Below, in pieces: positions 35,273 through 44,359 of a stretch of 64,000 nt of DNA (its first letter is position 1; every line of letters begins with the position of its first letter). The stretch is taken from positions 25,182-89,181 of the forward strand of contig CAMAUC010000007.1 in the NCBI GenBank assembly GCA_945861265.1. Reading direction: 5' to 3'. The position numbers were made by a program, and so were the translations under genes. The stretch is from Rhizobium sp. Q54 (GTDB lineage: Bacteria > Pseudomonadota > Alphaproteobacteria > Rhizobiales > Xanthobacteraceae). The notes beneath the pieces are model-generated. The model was not told where the DNA came from and ran no database searches. It worked only from the letters and a program-made list of their open reading frames with translations.

Positions 35273-37759
35273 ATGCCAGCTCAACCCGACAGCCCCCGTG
35301 AATTCGACACCGGCGGCCTGGATCAGTTCGTGTCCGGCTACCGGACGCTGCCGGGCATTGTCGACGAGATGATGGACGGCGACGGCCGCGTGCGCGCGCA
35401 CTGGAAGCCGCTGCTGTCGATGCTGGCCGATCTCGGTCCTGAGGAAATCAACCGGCGCTTTGCCTCGGCCAACCGTTACTTGCGCGACTCGGGTGTGTTC
35501 TATCGCGTCTATGAGGACCCGGCCGGCGTCGAGCGGCCCTGGCCGCTCAGCCACATTCCGCTGCTGATCGATCCTTCCGAATGGAAGCAGCTTGAAGCCG
35601 GACTTATTCAACGTGCCGCGCTGCTCGAAGCCGTTTTGGCCGATGCCTATGGCCCCGGCCAATTGATCAAAGACGGCCGCCTGCCCGCCGCTTTGGTCGC
35701 TGGCAATCCCGAATATCTAAGACCGCTGGCCGGGGTCGAACCGCCGGGCGGATCGCATTTGCGATTTTACGCGGTCGATGTCGGCCGCGGGCCGGACGGG
35801 CGCTGGTGGGTGCTTGGCGATCGCGCGCAGGCGCCAAGCGGCGCCGGCTACGCGATCGAGAACCGGCTGGCGCTGTCGCGCGCCATCCCGGACATCTACG
35901 GCAAGGCACGCGTCAAGCGCGTCGCGCCGTTCTTTCAGGCGTTTCAGGCCGAACTGTTTGAATACAACCGGCAGGACGATGCCCGCGTCTGCTTGCTGAC
36001 GCCCGGGCCGATGAACGAAACTTATTTCGAGCACGCTTATCTGGCGCGCTATCTCGGCCTGCTGCTGGTCGAAGGCGAAGACCTGATCGTGCGCAATGAC
36101 GGCGTCTTCATCCGCACCATATCGGGGCTGCGCCGCACCGAGGTGCTGTTGCGCCGCATCGACGCCGATTTCGCCGACCCGCTCGAACTCAATGCCGCTT
36201 CGCGTCTTGGCGTTGCCGGTCTGGTGCAGGCGGTGCGAGACGGCAAGGTGGTGATCGCCAACGCGCTCGGCGCCGGACTTGTCGAGGCCCGCGCCATGCT
36301 CGCTTTCCTACCGGCACTGGCGCCGCATGTGCTCGGCCAGGAACTGCTGTTGCCGAATGTCGCGACCTGGTGGCTCGGCCGCGCCGATGTGCGCGACGAG
36401 ATTCTCGCCAAGCTCGACAGCATGGTAATCGCACCGGCTTTTGGCCCGGCTGGCGGCAGCCTCGGTTCCGAGCTGGACGACGTCCAACGCCGCGATCTGC
36501 TGCAAGCGATCCATGACCGTCGCATCGACTATGTCGCGCAGGAAGCGGTTACGTTATCGAGCACGCCGGTCTGGCGCGAGGGCAGATTGCAGCCGCGCCC
36601 ATTCTCGCTGCGGCTTTTTCTCGCCAAGGTCGGCGACGGCTGGCAGGTGATGCCGGGCGGCTTCGTGCGCATCGCCGATAATCCGGACGCGCGCGCCATC
36701 AGCCTGCAAGGCGGCGACGCCACCGCCGATGCCTGGGTGCTGTCGGAAGGACCCGTGTCCGCCGTTACATTGTTGCCGGCGCCGGAACGGGTGACGATCC
36801 AGCGCGCGACCGGCATGTTGCCGAGTAGGGCCGCCGACAATCTCTTTTGGGTCGGCCGCTATGTCGAACGCGCCGAGGCGACATTGCGTCTGACGCGCGC
36901 ACTGCTCAACCGCGTCGCCGATGCCGGCGACACCGCCGCGCCGATCGTCGCGGCGATTACCGACCTACTGCGGAGCTGGAGCGCCGCGCCGATCGATACC
37001 GGCGGCACGACGCCGGCCCTGGTGGCGCGTTCAGTGCTGACCGGCCGCGAATTCGACGGTTCGCTGCCGCGCCTGGTGTATTTCGCCCGCGCCGCCGCTT
37101 CCGTCATTCGCGAGCGCTTCTCGCCCGATGCCTGGCGCGCCATCGACGATCTGGTGGCGCTGATTGAGCTATCGCTGGCGCCCGGCCCGGTCGAGCGCGC
37201 CATGGTCGAGCGCGTCGAGGCGGCGCTGCGGATCATCTCGTCCTTCTCAGGCCTGGCGCAAGAGAATATGACGCAGCTGGCCGGCTGGCGCTTTCTCGAA
37301 CTCGGCCGCCGCATCGAGCGCGCCTTGCAGACCTGTCGCTTCGTGCGCTGCTTCGCCGACGGCAGCGCGCCATCTGGCGGACTCGATGTGCTGCTGGAGC
37401 TTGCCGACAGCCAGCTCACCTACCGGCAGCGTTATGTAATGATCGCCGCCAAGGCGCCGGTGATCGATCTGGTGATGCTGGACCCGAACAACCCGCGCTC
37501 GGTCGCCTTTCAGGTCGACCGCATCGAGACGCATCTGGCGGCTCTGCCGAAAGGCCCGACGCCGGCCGGGCGCTTGACGCCGGTGCAGCAGATCGCCGCC
37601 TCGATCGCCACGCGCTTCCGCACCGCCGACGCCGGCAACATGACCGATGCGCAGATCATCGACGTCGAAGACGATCTGATGAAATTGTCGGAGGCGATTG
37701 CCTCGAGCTATCTAACCCATATCGAGCGCTCGCAAACCGCGTGGGATGCGCAGTCATGA
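35273..37759 (+). CDS. Circularly permuted ATP-grasp protein fused to an alpha-E domain
   Basis: This 828-residue protein has two parts. The first (about 1-490) is a type 2 circularly permuted ATP-grasp domain (DUF404/407 type), with the conserved RYLRDSGVFYRVY, SHLRFYAVDVGRGPDGRWWVLGDR-like and APSGAGYA blocks. The second (about 515-828) is the helical alpha-E domain (DUF403), starting LPSRAADNLFWVGRYVERAE. Elsewhere these are often two genes. ATP-grasp enzymes make amide bonds through acyl-phosphates, so peptide ligation is predicted. It lies 40 bases after the DUF2126 gene and overlaps the next transglutaminase by four bases. Confidence 0.87.
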   Translation: MPAQPDSPREFDTGGLDQFVSGYRTLPGIVDEMMDGDGRVRAHWKPLLSMLADLGPEEINRRFASANRYLRDSGVFYRVYEDPAGVERPWPLSHIPLLIDPSEWKQLEAGLIQRAALLEAVLADAYGPGQLIKDGRLPAALVAGNPEYLRPLAGVEPPGGSHLRFYAVDVGRGPDGRWWVLGDRAQAPSGAGYAIENRLALSRAIPDIYGKARVKRVAPFFQAFQAELFEYNRQDDARVCLLTPGPMNETYFEHAYLARYLGLLLVEGEDLIVRNDGVFIRTISGLRRTEVLLRRIDADFADPLELNAASRLGVAGLVQAVRDGKVVIANALGAGLVEARAMLAFLPALAPHVLGQELLLPNVATWWLGRADVRDEILAKLDSMVIAPAFGPAGGSLGSELDDVQRRDLLQAIHDRRIDYVAQEAVTLSSTPVWREGRLQPRPFSLRLFLAKVGDGWQVMPGGFVRIADNPDARAISLQGGDATADAWVLSEGPVSAVTLLPAPERVTIQRATGMLPSRAADNLFWVGRYVERAEATLRLTRALLNRVADAGDTAAPIVAAITDLLRSWSAAPIDTGGTTPALVARSVLTGREFDGSLPRLVYFARAAASVIRERFSPDAWRAIDDLVALIELSLAPGPVERAMVERVEAALRIISSFSGLAQENMTQLAGWRFLELGRRIERALQTCRFVRCFADGSAPSGGLDVLLELADSQLTYRQRYVMIAAKAPVIDLVMLDPNNPRSVAFQVDRIETHLAALPKGPTPAGRLTPVQQIAASIATRFRTADAGNMTDAQIIDVEDDLMKLSEAIASSYLTHIERSQTAWDAQS

Positions 37760-38628
37760 TCTACGACATTCGCCAGACCACAGCTTGCACTTATGCCTCG
37801 CCGGTGACGAACGCCTTTCATGTGTTGCGCCAGACGCCGGTCAACCGTCCGGGGCAGCGCGTTCAGGTCTCGTCGTTGCAGATCGAGCCGGCGCCGGTGA
37901 GCCGGCGCGAGGGCCAGGACTTCTTCGGCAACAGGCTGACCTGGATCGCGCTTGAAGACGCGCATGATACGCTGACGGTGAAAGTGTCGGCGCGGATTGC
38001 CATCGATGCCTTTGCGCTGCCGGCAAGCGCCCCCGCCTGGGAAGCGGTGCAGGAACAAGTGTTCGCTTCCGCCGACATTGGGCCGAGCGCGCCCGCGCAT
38101 TTTCTGTTCGCCAGCCGCATGGTCTCGCTCGATCCCGAAATCCGCGACTACGCACGCCAGAGCTTCCCGCCCGGCCGCGATATGCTGAAAGCCGCGAGCG
38201 AATTGATGCATCGGATCAAGACCGACATGGTCTACGAGATCGGCGCCACGTCGGTGACGACGACGCCGCCGATGTCGTTCGCCTTGCGGCGCGGCGTTTG
38301 CCAGGATTTCGCGCACATCATGATTTCCGGCCTGCGCGGCATCGGCCTGCCGGCGGCTTATGTGAGCGGCTATCTGCGCACTATCCGCCCCGCCGGCGCG
38401 GCGCGTCTGCAGGGCGCCGATGCGATGCACGCATGGGTGCTGGTCTGGTGCGGGTCCGATACCGGTTGGGTCGGCTTCGATCCAACCAACGACATGATCG
38501 CGTCGGATGAACACATCGTGCTGGCGATCGGCCGCGACTACACCGACGTTGCGCCGATGGATGGCGTGATCGTCGTCGCCGGCGGGCAGCACATCGACGT
38601 GTCGGTCAACGTCATTCCGGTCAGTTAG
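37756..38628 (+). CDS. Transglutaminase-family protein of the ATP-grasp/alpha-E locus
   Basis: This 290-residue protein has an N-terminal beta domain and a transglutaminase core with an intact triad: Cys182 (RRGVCQDFAH), His225 (AMHAWVLVW) and Asp242 (GFDPTND). ATG 37756 overlaps the TGA of the ATP-grasp gene (ATGA). Such a protein follows the ATP-grasp/alpha-E gene in many proteobacteria and is presumed to cut or transfer a peptide made by it. In many genomes a proteasome-like hydrolase gene joins the set; none is here. Confidence 0.87.
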   Translation: MIYDIRQTTACTYASPVTNAFHVLRQTPVNRPGQRVQVSSLQIEPAPVSRREGQDFFGNRLTWIALEDAHDTLTVKVSARIAIDAFALPASAPAWEAVQEQVFASADIGPSAPAHFLFASRMVSLDPEIRDYARQSFPPGRDMLKAASELMHRIKTDMVYEIGATSVTTTPPMSFALRRGVCQDFAHIMISGLRGIGLPAAYVSGYLRTIRPAGAARLQGADAMHAWVLVWCGSDTGWVGFDPTNDMIASDEHIVLAIGRDYTDVAPMDGVIVVAGGQHIDVSVNVIPVS

Positions 38629-38788
38629 CGGTTCGCCTTCGCATTGAGGGATTGACGGCGAGTTGAAACATTCGCCGCTGCATCTCGCCATAATTGCCGC
38701 ATCGCGAAAATTTGAATTGGAAACCGGACGACGTTGGTCATTCGGTGGGCAAGGCGGCGTGACGCAACCGGCATGTTTCGCCAAACCG

Positions 38789-38818
38789 CTTGACTTAAGT
38801 CCCTTGTGGGGCAGAACT
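38789..38818 (+). promoter_or_regulatory. Possible promoter of the NitT/TauT-type ABC operon
   Basis: A perfect alphaproteobacterial -35, CTTGAC (38789-38794), lies about 100 bases before the ABC gene. The expected -10 position, AGAACT (38813-38818), is poor. The rest of the 262-base gap to the transglutaminase gene shows no other feature. Confidence 0.35.
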
Positions 38819-38890
38819 GTCGACCACAGCCGACCGAGATCGGAGCGGGCCAAACGCCCGTAAAATCAATTTCGAGGGAGTATCCAGGCG

Positions 38891-39712
38891 ATGACTGCGT
38901 CCGGCACCGGCGATGGGTTTGCCATCGTCGCCACCAACTCAAGCAAGCTGTTTCTGGACGGAACCGTTGTCGCGTTCCATCAGCTCAGCCTCGCCGTTCG
39001 CCATCAGGAGATTCTCTGCATTGTCGGCCCGAGCGGCTGCGGCAAGACCACATTGCTGCGCTGCATCGCCGGCCTGACCGATACCAGCGACGGCGAATTG
39101 CTGGTCGCCGGCAAGCCTGTGACCGCGCCGCCGGAAGGCGTCGCCATGGTGTTCCAGCATTTCGGCCTGCTGCCGTGGAAGACGGTTTATGACAACGCGG
39201 CGTTCGGCCTGGCGATGGCCGGCAAGCCGGCGGCGTTCATCAAGGAGCGCGTCACCCATTATCTCGATCTGGTCGGCCTGACCGGCTTCGAGAAGCATTA
39301 CCCCTATCAATTGTCCGGCGGCATGCAGCAGCGCGTCGGCTTGGTGCGCGCGCTGGCCACCAACCCGTCGATCCTGCTGATGGATGAGCCGTTCGCCGCG
39401 CTCGATGCGCAGACCCGCGAAATTCTTCAGGAAGAATTACTGCATCTGATGGAGCGGCCGGAAGAGCGGAAGACCATGGTGTTCATCACGCATTCCATCG
39501 ACGAGGCGATTTTGCTCGGCGATCGCGTGGCGGTGATGACGGCGCGTCCGGGTCGTCTCAAGGAAATGATCGATATGCCGTTCAAGCGCCCGCGCGATGT
39601 CGAAGAGGTGCGCGCCGATCCGCGTTTCACCGAACTGCGCGCCCATATCTGGCATCAGTTGCACAATACGCGGACGCCGAAGGCGACGGCCAAGGCCGCG
39701 GTGTCGGCATGA
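38891..39712 (+). CDS. NitT/TauT-family ABC transporter ATP-binding protein
   Basis: This 273-residue ATPase has Walker A GPSGCGKTT, Q-loop VFQHFGLLPWKTV, signature LSGGMQQR and Walker B LLMDEPFAALD. The LPWKTV element is typical of the nitrate/sulfonate/taurine group (SsuB/TauB). The next gene's ATG overlaps its stop (39709-39712), and a permease and binding protein follow. The substrate cannot be told from sequence; no assimilation enzyme lies beside it. Confidence 0.87.
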   Translation: MTASGTGDGFAIVATNSSKLFLDGTVVAFHQLSLAVRHQEILCIVGPSGCGKTTLLRCIAGLTDTSDGELLVAGKPVTAPPEGVAMVFQHFGLLPWKTVYDNAAFGLAMAGKPAAFIKERVTHYLDLVGLTGFEKHYPYQLSGGMQQRVGLVRALATNPSILLMDEPFAALDAQTREILQEELLHLMERPEERKTMVFITHSIDEAILLGDRVAVMTARPGRLKEMIDMPFKRPRDVEEVRADPRFTELRAHIWHQLHNTRTPKATAKAAVSA

Positions 39713-40572
39713 GCGTCCAGACCGACAGCTCAAGCGTCCCGACTGTCGCCGCGCGCAGCGAAGGCGAGGACCGTGTCCGCGCCAAGGCGATCGCCATGCG
39801 CCGCCGCCGCAATCAGGCCCTGGTCAATATCGGCATCCGCCTGGCGTCGCTGATCGTCGTACTGGCGCTGTGGGAAATATTCGGCGCCAGGATCGACCAG
39901 ACCTTGTTCACGACGCCGAGCAAGATCGCCGTCGCCGCGGTCGACATGATCGCCAGCGGCGAATTGTGGAACTATCTGGCGCCCAGCCTGCTGGTGCTGC
40001 TGATCGGCCTGTCGATGGCGGTGGTCGTCGGCGTCCTGATCGGCGTCTTGCTGGCGCGATACTGGATTCTCGATCTCGCGCTCGGCGTCTACATCACCTT
40101 CCTCTATTCGATCCCGAGCGTGGCGCTGGTGCCGCTGATCGTGCTGTGGGCCGGTTTCGAGACCTCGGCGAAGGTCATCATCCTGTTCCTGTTCGCGTTC
40201 TTCCCGATGGCGATCAACACCTATCAGGGCGTCAAGAACGTCGATCCCAAGCTTCTCGAGGTCGGCCGCTCGTTCCGCTGTTCGGAACGCCAACTCTGGA
40301 TCAACATCATCCTGCCCGGCGCGCTGCCCTTCATCATCACCGGCCTGCGCCTCGCCATCGGGCGCGGCCTGATCGGCATGGTGCTGGCCGACCTCTATAC
40401 CGCGATCTCCGGCATCGGATATCTGATCGTGCGCACCGCTTCTACCTACGAAGTGGACAAGATGTTCGTGCCAATCGTGACGCTCGGCCTGCTCGGCGTC
40501 GGGCTCACCGCGGCGGTTCGTTTCCTCGAGACCAGCGTGGCGCCCTGGACCAAGTCGGGACAACAGGACTGA
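39709..40572 (+). CDS. NitT/TauT-family ABC transporter permease
   Basis: This 287-residue inner-membrane protein has about six transmembrane segments of the BPD_transp_1 type. The coupling motif is in KNVDPKLLEVGRSFRCSERQLW, with the conserved LPGALPFIITGLRLAIGRG just after it. It begins within the ATPase gene's last codons. About 45 N-terminal residues are polar and basic before the first membrane segment. Confidence 0.87.
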   Translation: MSVQTDSSSVPTVAARSEGEDRVRAKAIAMRRRRNQALVNIGIRLASLIVVLALWEIFGARIDQTLFTTPSKIAVAAVDMIASGELWNYLAPSLLVLLIGLSMAVVVGVLIGVLLARYWILDLALGVYITFLYSIPSVALVPLIVLWAGFETSAKVIILFLFAFFPMAINTYQGVKNVDPKLLEVGRSFRCSERQLWINIILPGALPFIITGLRLAIGRGLIGMVLADLYTAISGIGYLIVRTASTYEVDKMFVPIVTLGLLGVGLTAAVRFLETSVAPWTKSGQQD

Positions 40573-40613
40573 GCGGCGTCTTTTTTTAAAAAAACCAACG
40601 GGAGGACTTCACG

Positions 40614-41660
40614 ATGCGCGACAATCAATGGCACCGCCGCGGCGCCGGCGTTTTGATGCTGGCCGGCTGCGTCCTCATCGCCGACGCCTGGGCGCATGAC
40701 GCCTCGGCCGCCTGCGCCGAAATGCGCAAGATCAATATCGGCGTCTCGGTGGCGCCGCCGAACGTCGTGCACACCACGCCCTATGTCGCCAAGGAACTCG
40801 GCCTGTTCGAGAAGCACTGCGTCGACGCCACCATCATCCAGTTCGACGGCGGCGGCTCGGCCGCGTCGAAAGCTGCCGCCGCGCAAGGCACCGCGCTGGT
40901 CTCGGTGCAGGCGGTCGCGGTCGGCAACGGCGTCAAGGTCAAGCAGATATGGGGTCTCGCGCCGCGCCTGCCGCAAGCCTACGAGGTTCCCGGCGACGTC
41001 AAAACCGTCAAGGACCTCAAAGGCCGCCGCCTGAGCGCGGCCGGCGGCGGCGTCGGCGGCCTCAACTGGTTGATGGGCCGCGAGGTGCTGAAGACCGCGG
41101 GCCTGACCGTCGATGACGCCCAGTTCATCGCCGGCGGCACCGCCGGCCGGCTGCCCGGTCTGGTGACGGGTCAGGTCGACGCCGTGATGCTGCATCCGGA
41201 AGACGTCTTCCTGGCGCAGCAGAAAAAGCCCGATCTGCACGCTCTGCTGAATTTCTCCGAACTGCTGCCGAACCACATGTTCAACGCCTATGGCGCCTCG
41301 ACCGACTGGATCGCGCGGGAACGGCCGCTGATGATCGATACGGTGGCGGCGATGATCGAAGCCAACCGCATGATGTATCGCGACAAAGCCAAGGTCGTGC
41401 CGATCATCATGAAGGCGACCGGCAAGCCGCAGGACGCCGTCGAATTCGCCATCGATGCGCTGACCAAGAACTGCATCTGGTCGGTCAATGACGGCTTCAA
41501 CAGCGAGCGCACGCAATGGAGCATCGATAACGACGTCGAGAACGGCTACATCAAGCCCGACAAAAAGCCGACGATCGAACAGGTGTCCGACGTCGCGCTG
41601 GCGCAGGAAGCCGTCAAGGTCGCCGGCGGCCGCGTCACCATCGGCAAATGCACCGAATAG
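40614..41660 (+). CDS. NitT/TauT-type periplasmic substrate-binding protein
   Basis: This 348-residue protein has the NMT1/SsuA-like fold (INIGVSVAPPNVVHTTPYVA, then a DGGGSAASKAAAAQG loop). The N-terminus has a hydrophobic run and could be cleaved after AHDASA by signal peptidase I; an early LAGC could instead be read as a lipobox, but hydrophobicity continues past it. Ribosome site GGGAGGA precedes the ATG. It completes the importer with the two upstream genes. The ligand is unknown. Confidence 0.83.
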   Translation: MRDNQWHRRGAGVLMLAGCVLIADAWAHDASAACAEMRKINIGVSVAPPNVVHTTPYVAKELGLFEKHCVDATIIQFDGGGSAASKAAAAQGTALVSVQAVAVGNGVKVKQIWGLAPRLPQAYEVPGDVKTVKDLKGRRLSAAGGGVGGLNWLMGREVLKTAGLTVDDAQFIAGGTAGRLPGLVTGQVDAVMLHPEDVFLAQQKKPDLHALLNFSELLPNHMFNAYGASTDWIARERPLMIDTVAAMIEANRMMYRDKAKVVPIIMKATGKPQDAVEFAIDALTKNCIWSVNDGFNSERTQWSIDNDVENGYIKPDKKPTIEQVSDVALAQEAVKVAGGRVTIGKCTE

Positions 41661-41673
41661 ATTTCCGAAGCAT

Positions 41674-41704
41674 GGCGCGGCCCGCGCAAGGCCGCGCCGC
41701 TTTT
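41674..41704 (+). terminator. Terminator after the ABC binding-protein gene
   Basis: GGCGCGGCC (41674-41682) pairs perfectly with GGCCGCGCC (41690-41698), followed by GCTTTTA. It separates the ABC operon from the M24-like gene, which starts 36 bases later. Confidence 0.6.
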
Positions 41705-41739
41705 ATGTTCACCCCCAGCGCATCGCCAAAGGCACAGCC

Positions 41740-43047
41740 ATGAATGTTCAGACACCGCGCACGCCGCTCGGCCCGCAGCCGTGGGAAAGCGTCCGCACCA
41801 AGCTCGATCAGGCCATTCCCTTCGCCAATATGCGCGGCACGCCTTACTACCGCGACGCGGTCTATGAGCAGTTCTCGGCCAAGGAATATGAGCGCCGTTA
41901 CGCCGCGCTGCGCGCCAAGATGAAGGAGCACAAGCTCGATGCCGTCATCGCCGCCGGCGGCCCGAGCCACTGGAGCTTCGGCGCCGGCACGCTGTGGCTG
42001 ACCGGCCATGTCGAGTGGCATGCGCTCGCCTCCTACGTGCTGGTGCCGCTCGATGGCGAACCGACCATGATCTATTCGATGGGCGGTACGCATGCGGAAG
42101 CAGTGCGGCGGCATGTCGAGGTCGCCATCAAGGACGTCCGCCACAGCCGCAACGGCAAATATGCCGAGGTGATGGTCGAGCGCCTGAAAGAGCTGAAGCT
42201 CGAGCGCGGCCGCATCGGCCTGATGGAAATCGACCCGCGCCACGAAGACTACATGCCGGTCAACCAGTACAACACTTTGCGCGCGAGCCTGCCGGACGCG
42301 GAGCTGGTGTTCACCAAGAACTTCCTGCACGACCTCGTCGTCATCCATAGCGCCGAGGAACTCGACTGCGTGCGCAAGGCCGGCGTGCTGTGCGAGCGGG
42401 CGATGCAGGCCATGGTGGCGCGCGCCAAACCCGGCGTGATGGAATACGAACTGCGTGCGGCGGCGGGCGCCGCCATTCTCGACGGCGGCGGCGACATCGA
42501 CTTTCTCATCATCGGTTCGACGCCGATGGACAATCCGGCGATGGTGTTCGGCAATCCGCGGCCGTCGCAGCGCGTGTTAAAGAAAGGCGACATCATCAAC
42601 ATGGAGCTGGCCGCCGGCTATCGCGGCTACACCGCGCAGATCGGCTCGCCGATCACGCTCGGCGAACCGAACGAGATGGTGCGCAAGTTCTGGAACGAGA
42701 TCACGCTGCCCGGCTATCACAAGATCCTCGCCGCGATGATGCCCGGCAAGCCGACCGAGGACATGCGCACCGCCAGCCGCTTCTTCCGCGACAATGGCGT
42801 GCAGTCGCGCCCGACCCAGGTGCACGGCATCGATCTGGTGACCGACAATCCGCACGTCTCGGCCGAGCACGTGCGCGGCGAGGCCGTCGACATGGTGCTC
42901 AAGCCCGGCATGGTTATCATGGCCGAGCCGAACCCGATCACCGCCGACGGGATGTTCGGGATCTTCCTCGGCCACACTTTCATCATGAACGAAACCGGTC
43001 ACGAGGTGGTCGATAAATTCCCGCTGGAAATCGCGGTAGCGAAGTAA
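41740..43047 (+). CDS. M24 'pita-bread' peptidase/creatinase-family protein with substituted metal ligands
   Basis: This 435-residue protein has a creatinase-type N-terminal domain and an M24 catalytic domain. Against methionine aminopeptidase, the first Asp ligand is Glu289 (GDIINME), the second is Gln300 (GYTAQIG), and the last Glu is Gly411 (FLGHT). His362 (VHGIDL) and Glu396 (MAEPNP) remain. Three of five metal ligands are changed, so a dinuclear metallopeptidase is unlikely. Creatinase, which is metal-independent, is a better model. The neighbouring ABC importer may supply its substrate. The ATG at 41740 follows a weak AAAGG-like site. Confidence 0.8.
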   Translation: MNVQTPRTPLGPQPWESVRTKLDQAIPFANMRGTPYYRDAVYEQFSAKEYERRYAALRAKMKEHKLDAVIAAGGPSHWSFGAGTLWLTGHVEWHALASYVLVPLDGEPTMIYSMGGTHAEAVRRHVEVAIKDVRHSRNGKYAEVMVERLKELKLERGRIGLMEIDPRHEDYMPVNQYNTLRASLPDAELVFTKNFLHDLVVIHSAEELDCVRKAGVLCERAMQAMVARAKPGVMEYELRAAAGAAILDGGGDIDFLIIGSTPMDNPAMVFGNPRPSQRVLKKGDIINMELAAGYRGYTAQIGSPITLGEPNEMVRKFWNEITLPGYHKILAAMMPGKPTEDMRTASRFFRDNGVQSRPTQVHGIDLVTDNPHVSAEHVRGEAVDMVLKPGMVIMAEPNPITADGMFGIFLGHTFIMNETGHEVVDKFPLEIAVAK

Positions 43048-43068
43048 CCGCCACCAGCCGCTTTACGA

Positions 43069-43112
43069 AAAAGCGCTAAAGAGCATTCACGCTCTTTAGC
43101 GCTTTTCTTTTT
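43069..43112 (+). terminator. Strong Rho-independent terminator
   Basis: A perfect 16-bp stem, AAAAGCGCTAAAGAGC (43069-43084) with GCTCTTTAGCGCTTTT (43091-43106), is followed by CTTTTT. It ends the M24-like gene and, on the other strand, lies just past the tRNA gene. Confidence 0.88.
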
Positions 43113-43122
43113 GGAATAGGGC

Positions 43123-43199
43123 TGGCGGTCCCGAGAGGAGTCGAACCTCCGACCTTCGGTTTAGGAAACCGCTGCTCTATCCTGCTGAGCTACGGGACC
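43123..43199 (-). tRNA. tRNA-Arg (anticodon CCT)
   Basis: The minus strand gives a 77-base cloverleaf. Acceptor arm GGTCCCG/CGGGACC is followed by discriminator G and an encoded CCA. The D-arm is TAGCTCAGCAGGATAGAGCA, the anticodon loop TTCCTAA (anticodon at 43165-43163) and the T-arm GGAGGTTCGACTCC. It reads AGG codons. No integrase or attachment duplication is visible beside it. Confidence 0.95.
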
Positions 43200-43286
43200 G
43201 TCGGACAGCGATCTAGCACAGGGTTTTGCCCCGCGCACGCGCCGGTTTTGGGCCAGTTTTCGCACTTCCCGCTACTCCGGTTCTTT

Positions 43287-44279
43287 CTATTCAGCTTTGG
43301 CCCCCGACAGCGCCACCACCTCTTTCCACATCGCCCGTTCCTTGGCTGCGAAGGCAATCGCCTCCTCCGGCGTCGAGGCAATGCAGCGCGCCCCGGCCAC
43401 CTGAAAGCGCTTTTGCAGGTCGGCGTCGGCGGCCAAAGTCTTCATCGCCGCCGCCAGCCGGTCGATAATCGGGCGCGGCGTGCCGGCCGGCACGACGAAG
43501 GCCGCCCATGAGGTAACGACGAAATCCTTCTGCCCCGCTTCCGCCATGGTCGGCACCTCCGGCAATGTCGGCCAGCGCTGCGCCGAGGTCACCGCCAGCG
43601 CCCGCATTTTGCCGGACTGGATCTGCGCGATGTAGGAGGCGAGGTTGTCGATGGCGAAGGTGACGTCACCGGACAGCATCGCCGGAATCGTCTGCGCCGC
43701 GCCCCGGAACGGCACATGAACCGCGTCGAGACCGGTGCGGTTGACGAACATCACGCCGGACAGATGCGGCGAGGTGCCGACGCCGGGGCTGCCGAAATTG
43801 ATCTTGGTCTTCTGCTTCGCCCAGGCGATGAACTCGGCAAGCGTCTTGGCCGGCACATGATCGGCGGCGACGACGAACACATTCGGCAATTCCCAGGTCA
43901 AGGTCGCCGGGATCATGTCGCGTTCGGGATTGTAGGCCATGTCCTTGTAGAGAAACTGATTGATGGCGAAGTGGCCGACGGTCGCCGCGCCGATCGTGTA
44001 GCCATCCGGCGCGCTGGTGGTGAGCGCGGTGATGCCGATATTGCCGCCGGCGCCGGGGCGATTTTCGATCACAAAGGTCTGGTTGAACATGTCCTTCATG
44101 CGCTCGGCCAGAATGCGCGCCAGCACGTCGGTCGAGCCGCCGGCCGGATAGGGAATGATCAGCCGGATATTATGATCCGGCCAGGACTGCGCATGAGCGC
44201 CGGTCGCGAATGATGCACCTGTGGCCGCCGCGATTTGCAGAAACAATCGGCGGTTCACCGGCTTGCTTGGCAATGACAT
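43287..44279 (-). CDS. Bug/TctC-family tripartite tricarboxylate-type substrate-binding protein 1
   Basis: This 330-residue periplasmic protein has an N-terminal NRRLFLQIAAA stretch like a twin-arginine signal, cleaved near AHA. The mature start WPDHNIRLIIPYPAGGSTDVLAR and the ENRPGAGGNIG motif are diagnostic of Bug receptors, which bind small carboxylates. The start at 44279 has a strong GGGAGGGA site; earlier in-frame starts lack one. No TctA/TctB membrane genes are adjacent, a common situation for orphan Bug proteins. A second Bug gene precedes it on the same strand. Confidence 0.87.
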   Translation of the reverse strand: MSLPSKPVNRRLFLQIAAATGASFATGAHAQSWPDHNIRLIIPYPAGGSTDVLARILAERMKDMFNQTFVIENRPGAGGNIGITALTTSAPDGYTIGAATVGHFAINQFLYKDMAYNPERDMIPATLTWELPNVFVVAADHVPAKTLAEFIAWAKQKTKINFGSPGVGTSPHLSGVMFVNRTGLDAVHVPFRGAAQTIPAMLSGDVTFAIDNLASYIAQIQSGKMRALAVTSAQRWPTLPEVPTMAEAGQKDFVVTSWAAFVVPAGTPRPIIDRLAAAMKTLAADADLQKRFQVAGARCIASTPEEAIAFAAKERAMWKEVVALSGAKAE

Positions 44280-44359
44280 CGATTCCCTCCCCTGAGCGTC
44301 CGTTTTTTGGTCGCGTGACGGCCCGCCGTCGCGGGCCGCCCATGATCGCAAGGCGCGTA

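Noticed and set aside
43123..43199. tRNA-Arg as an integration site for a genomic island
   Set aside because: No integrase gene and no duplicated tRNA 3' end could be found on either side.
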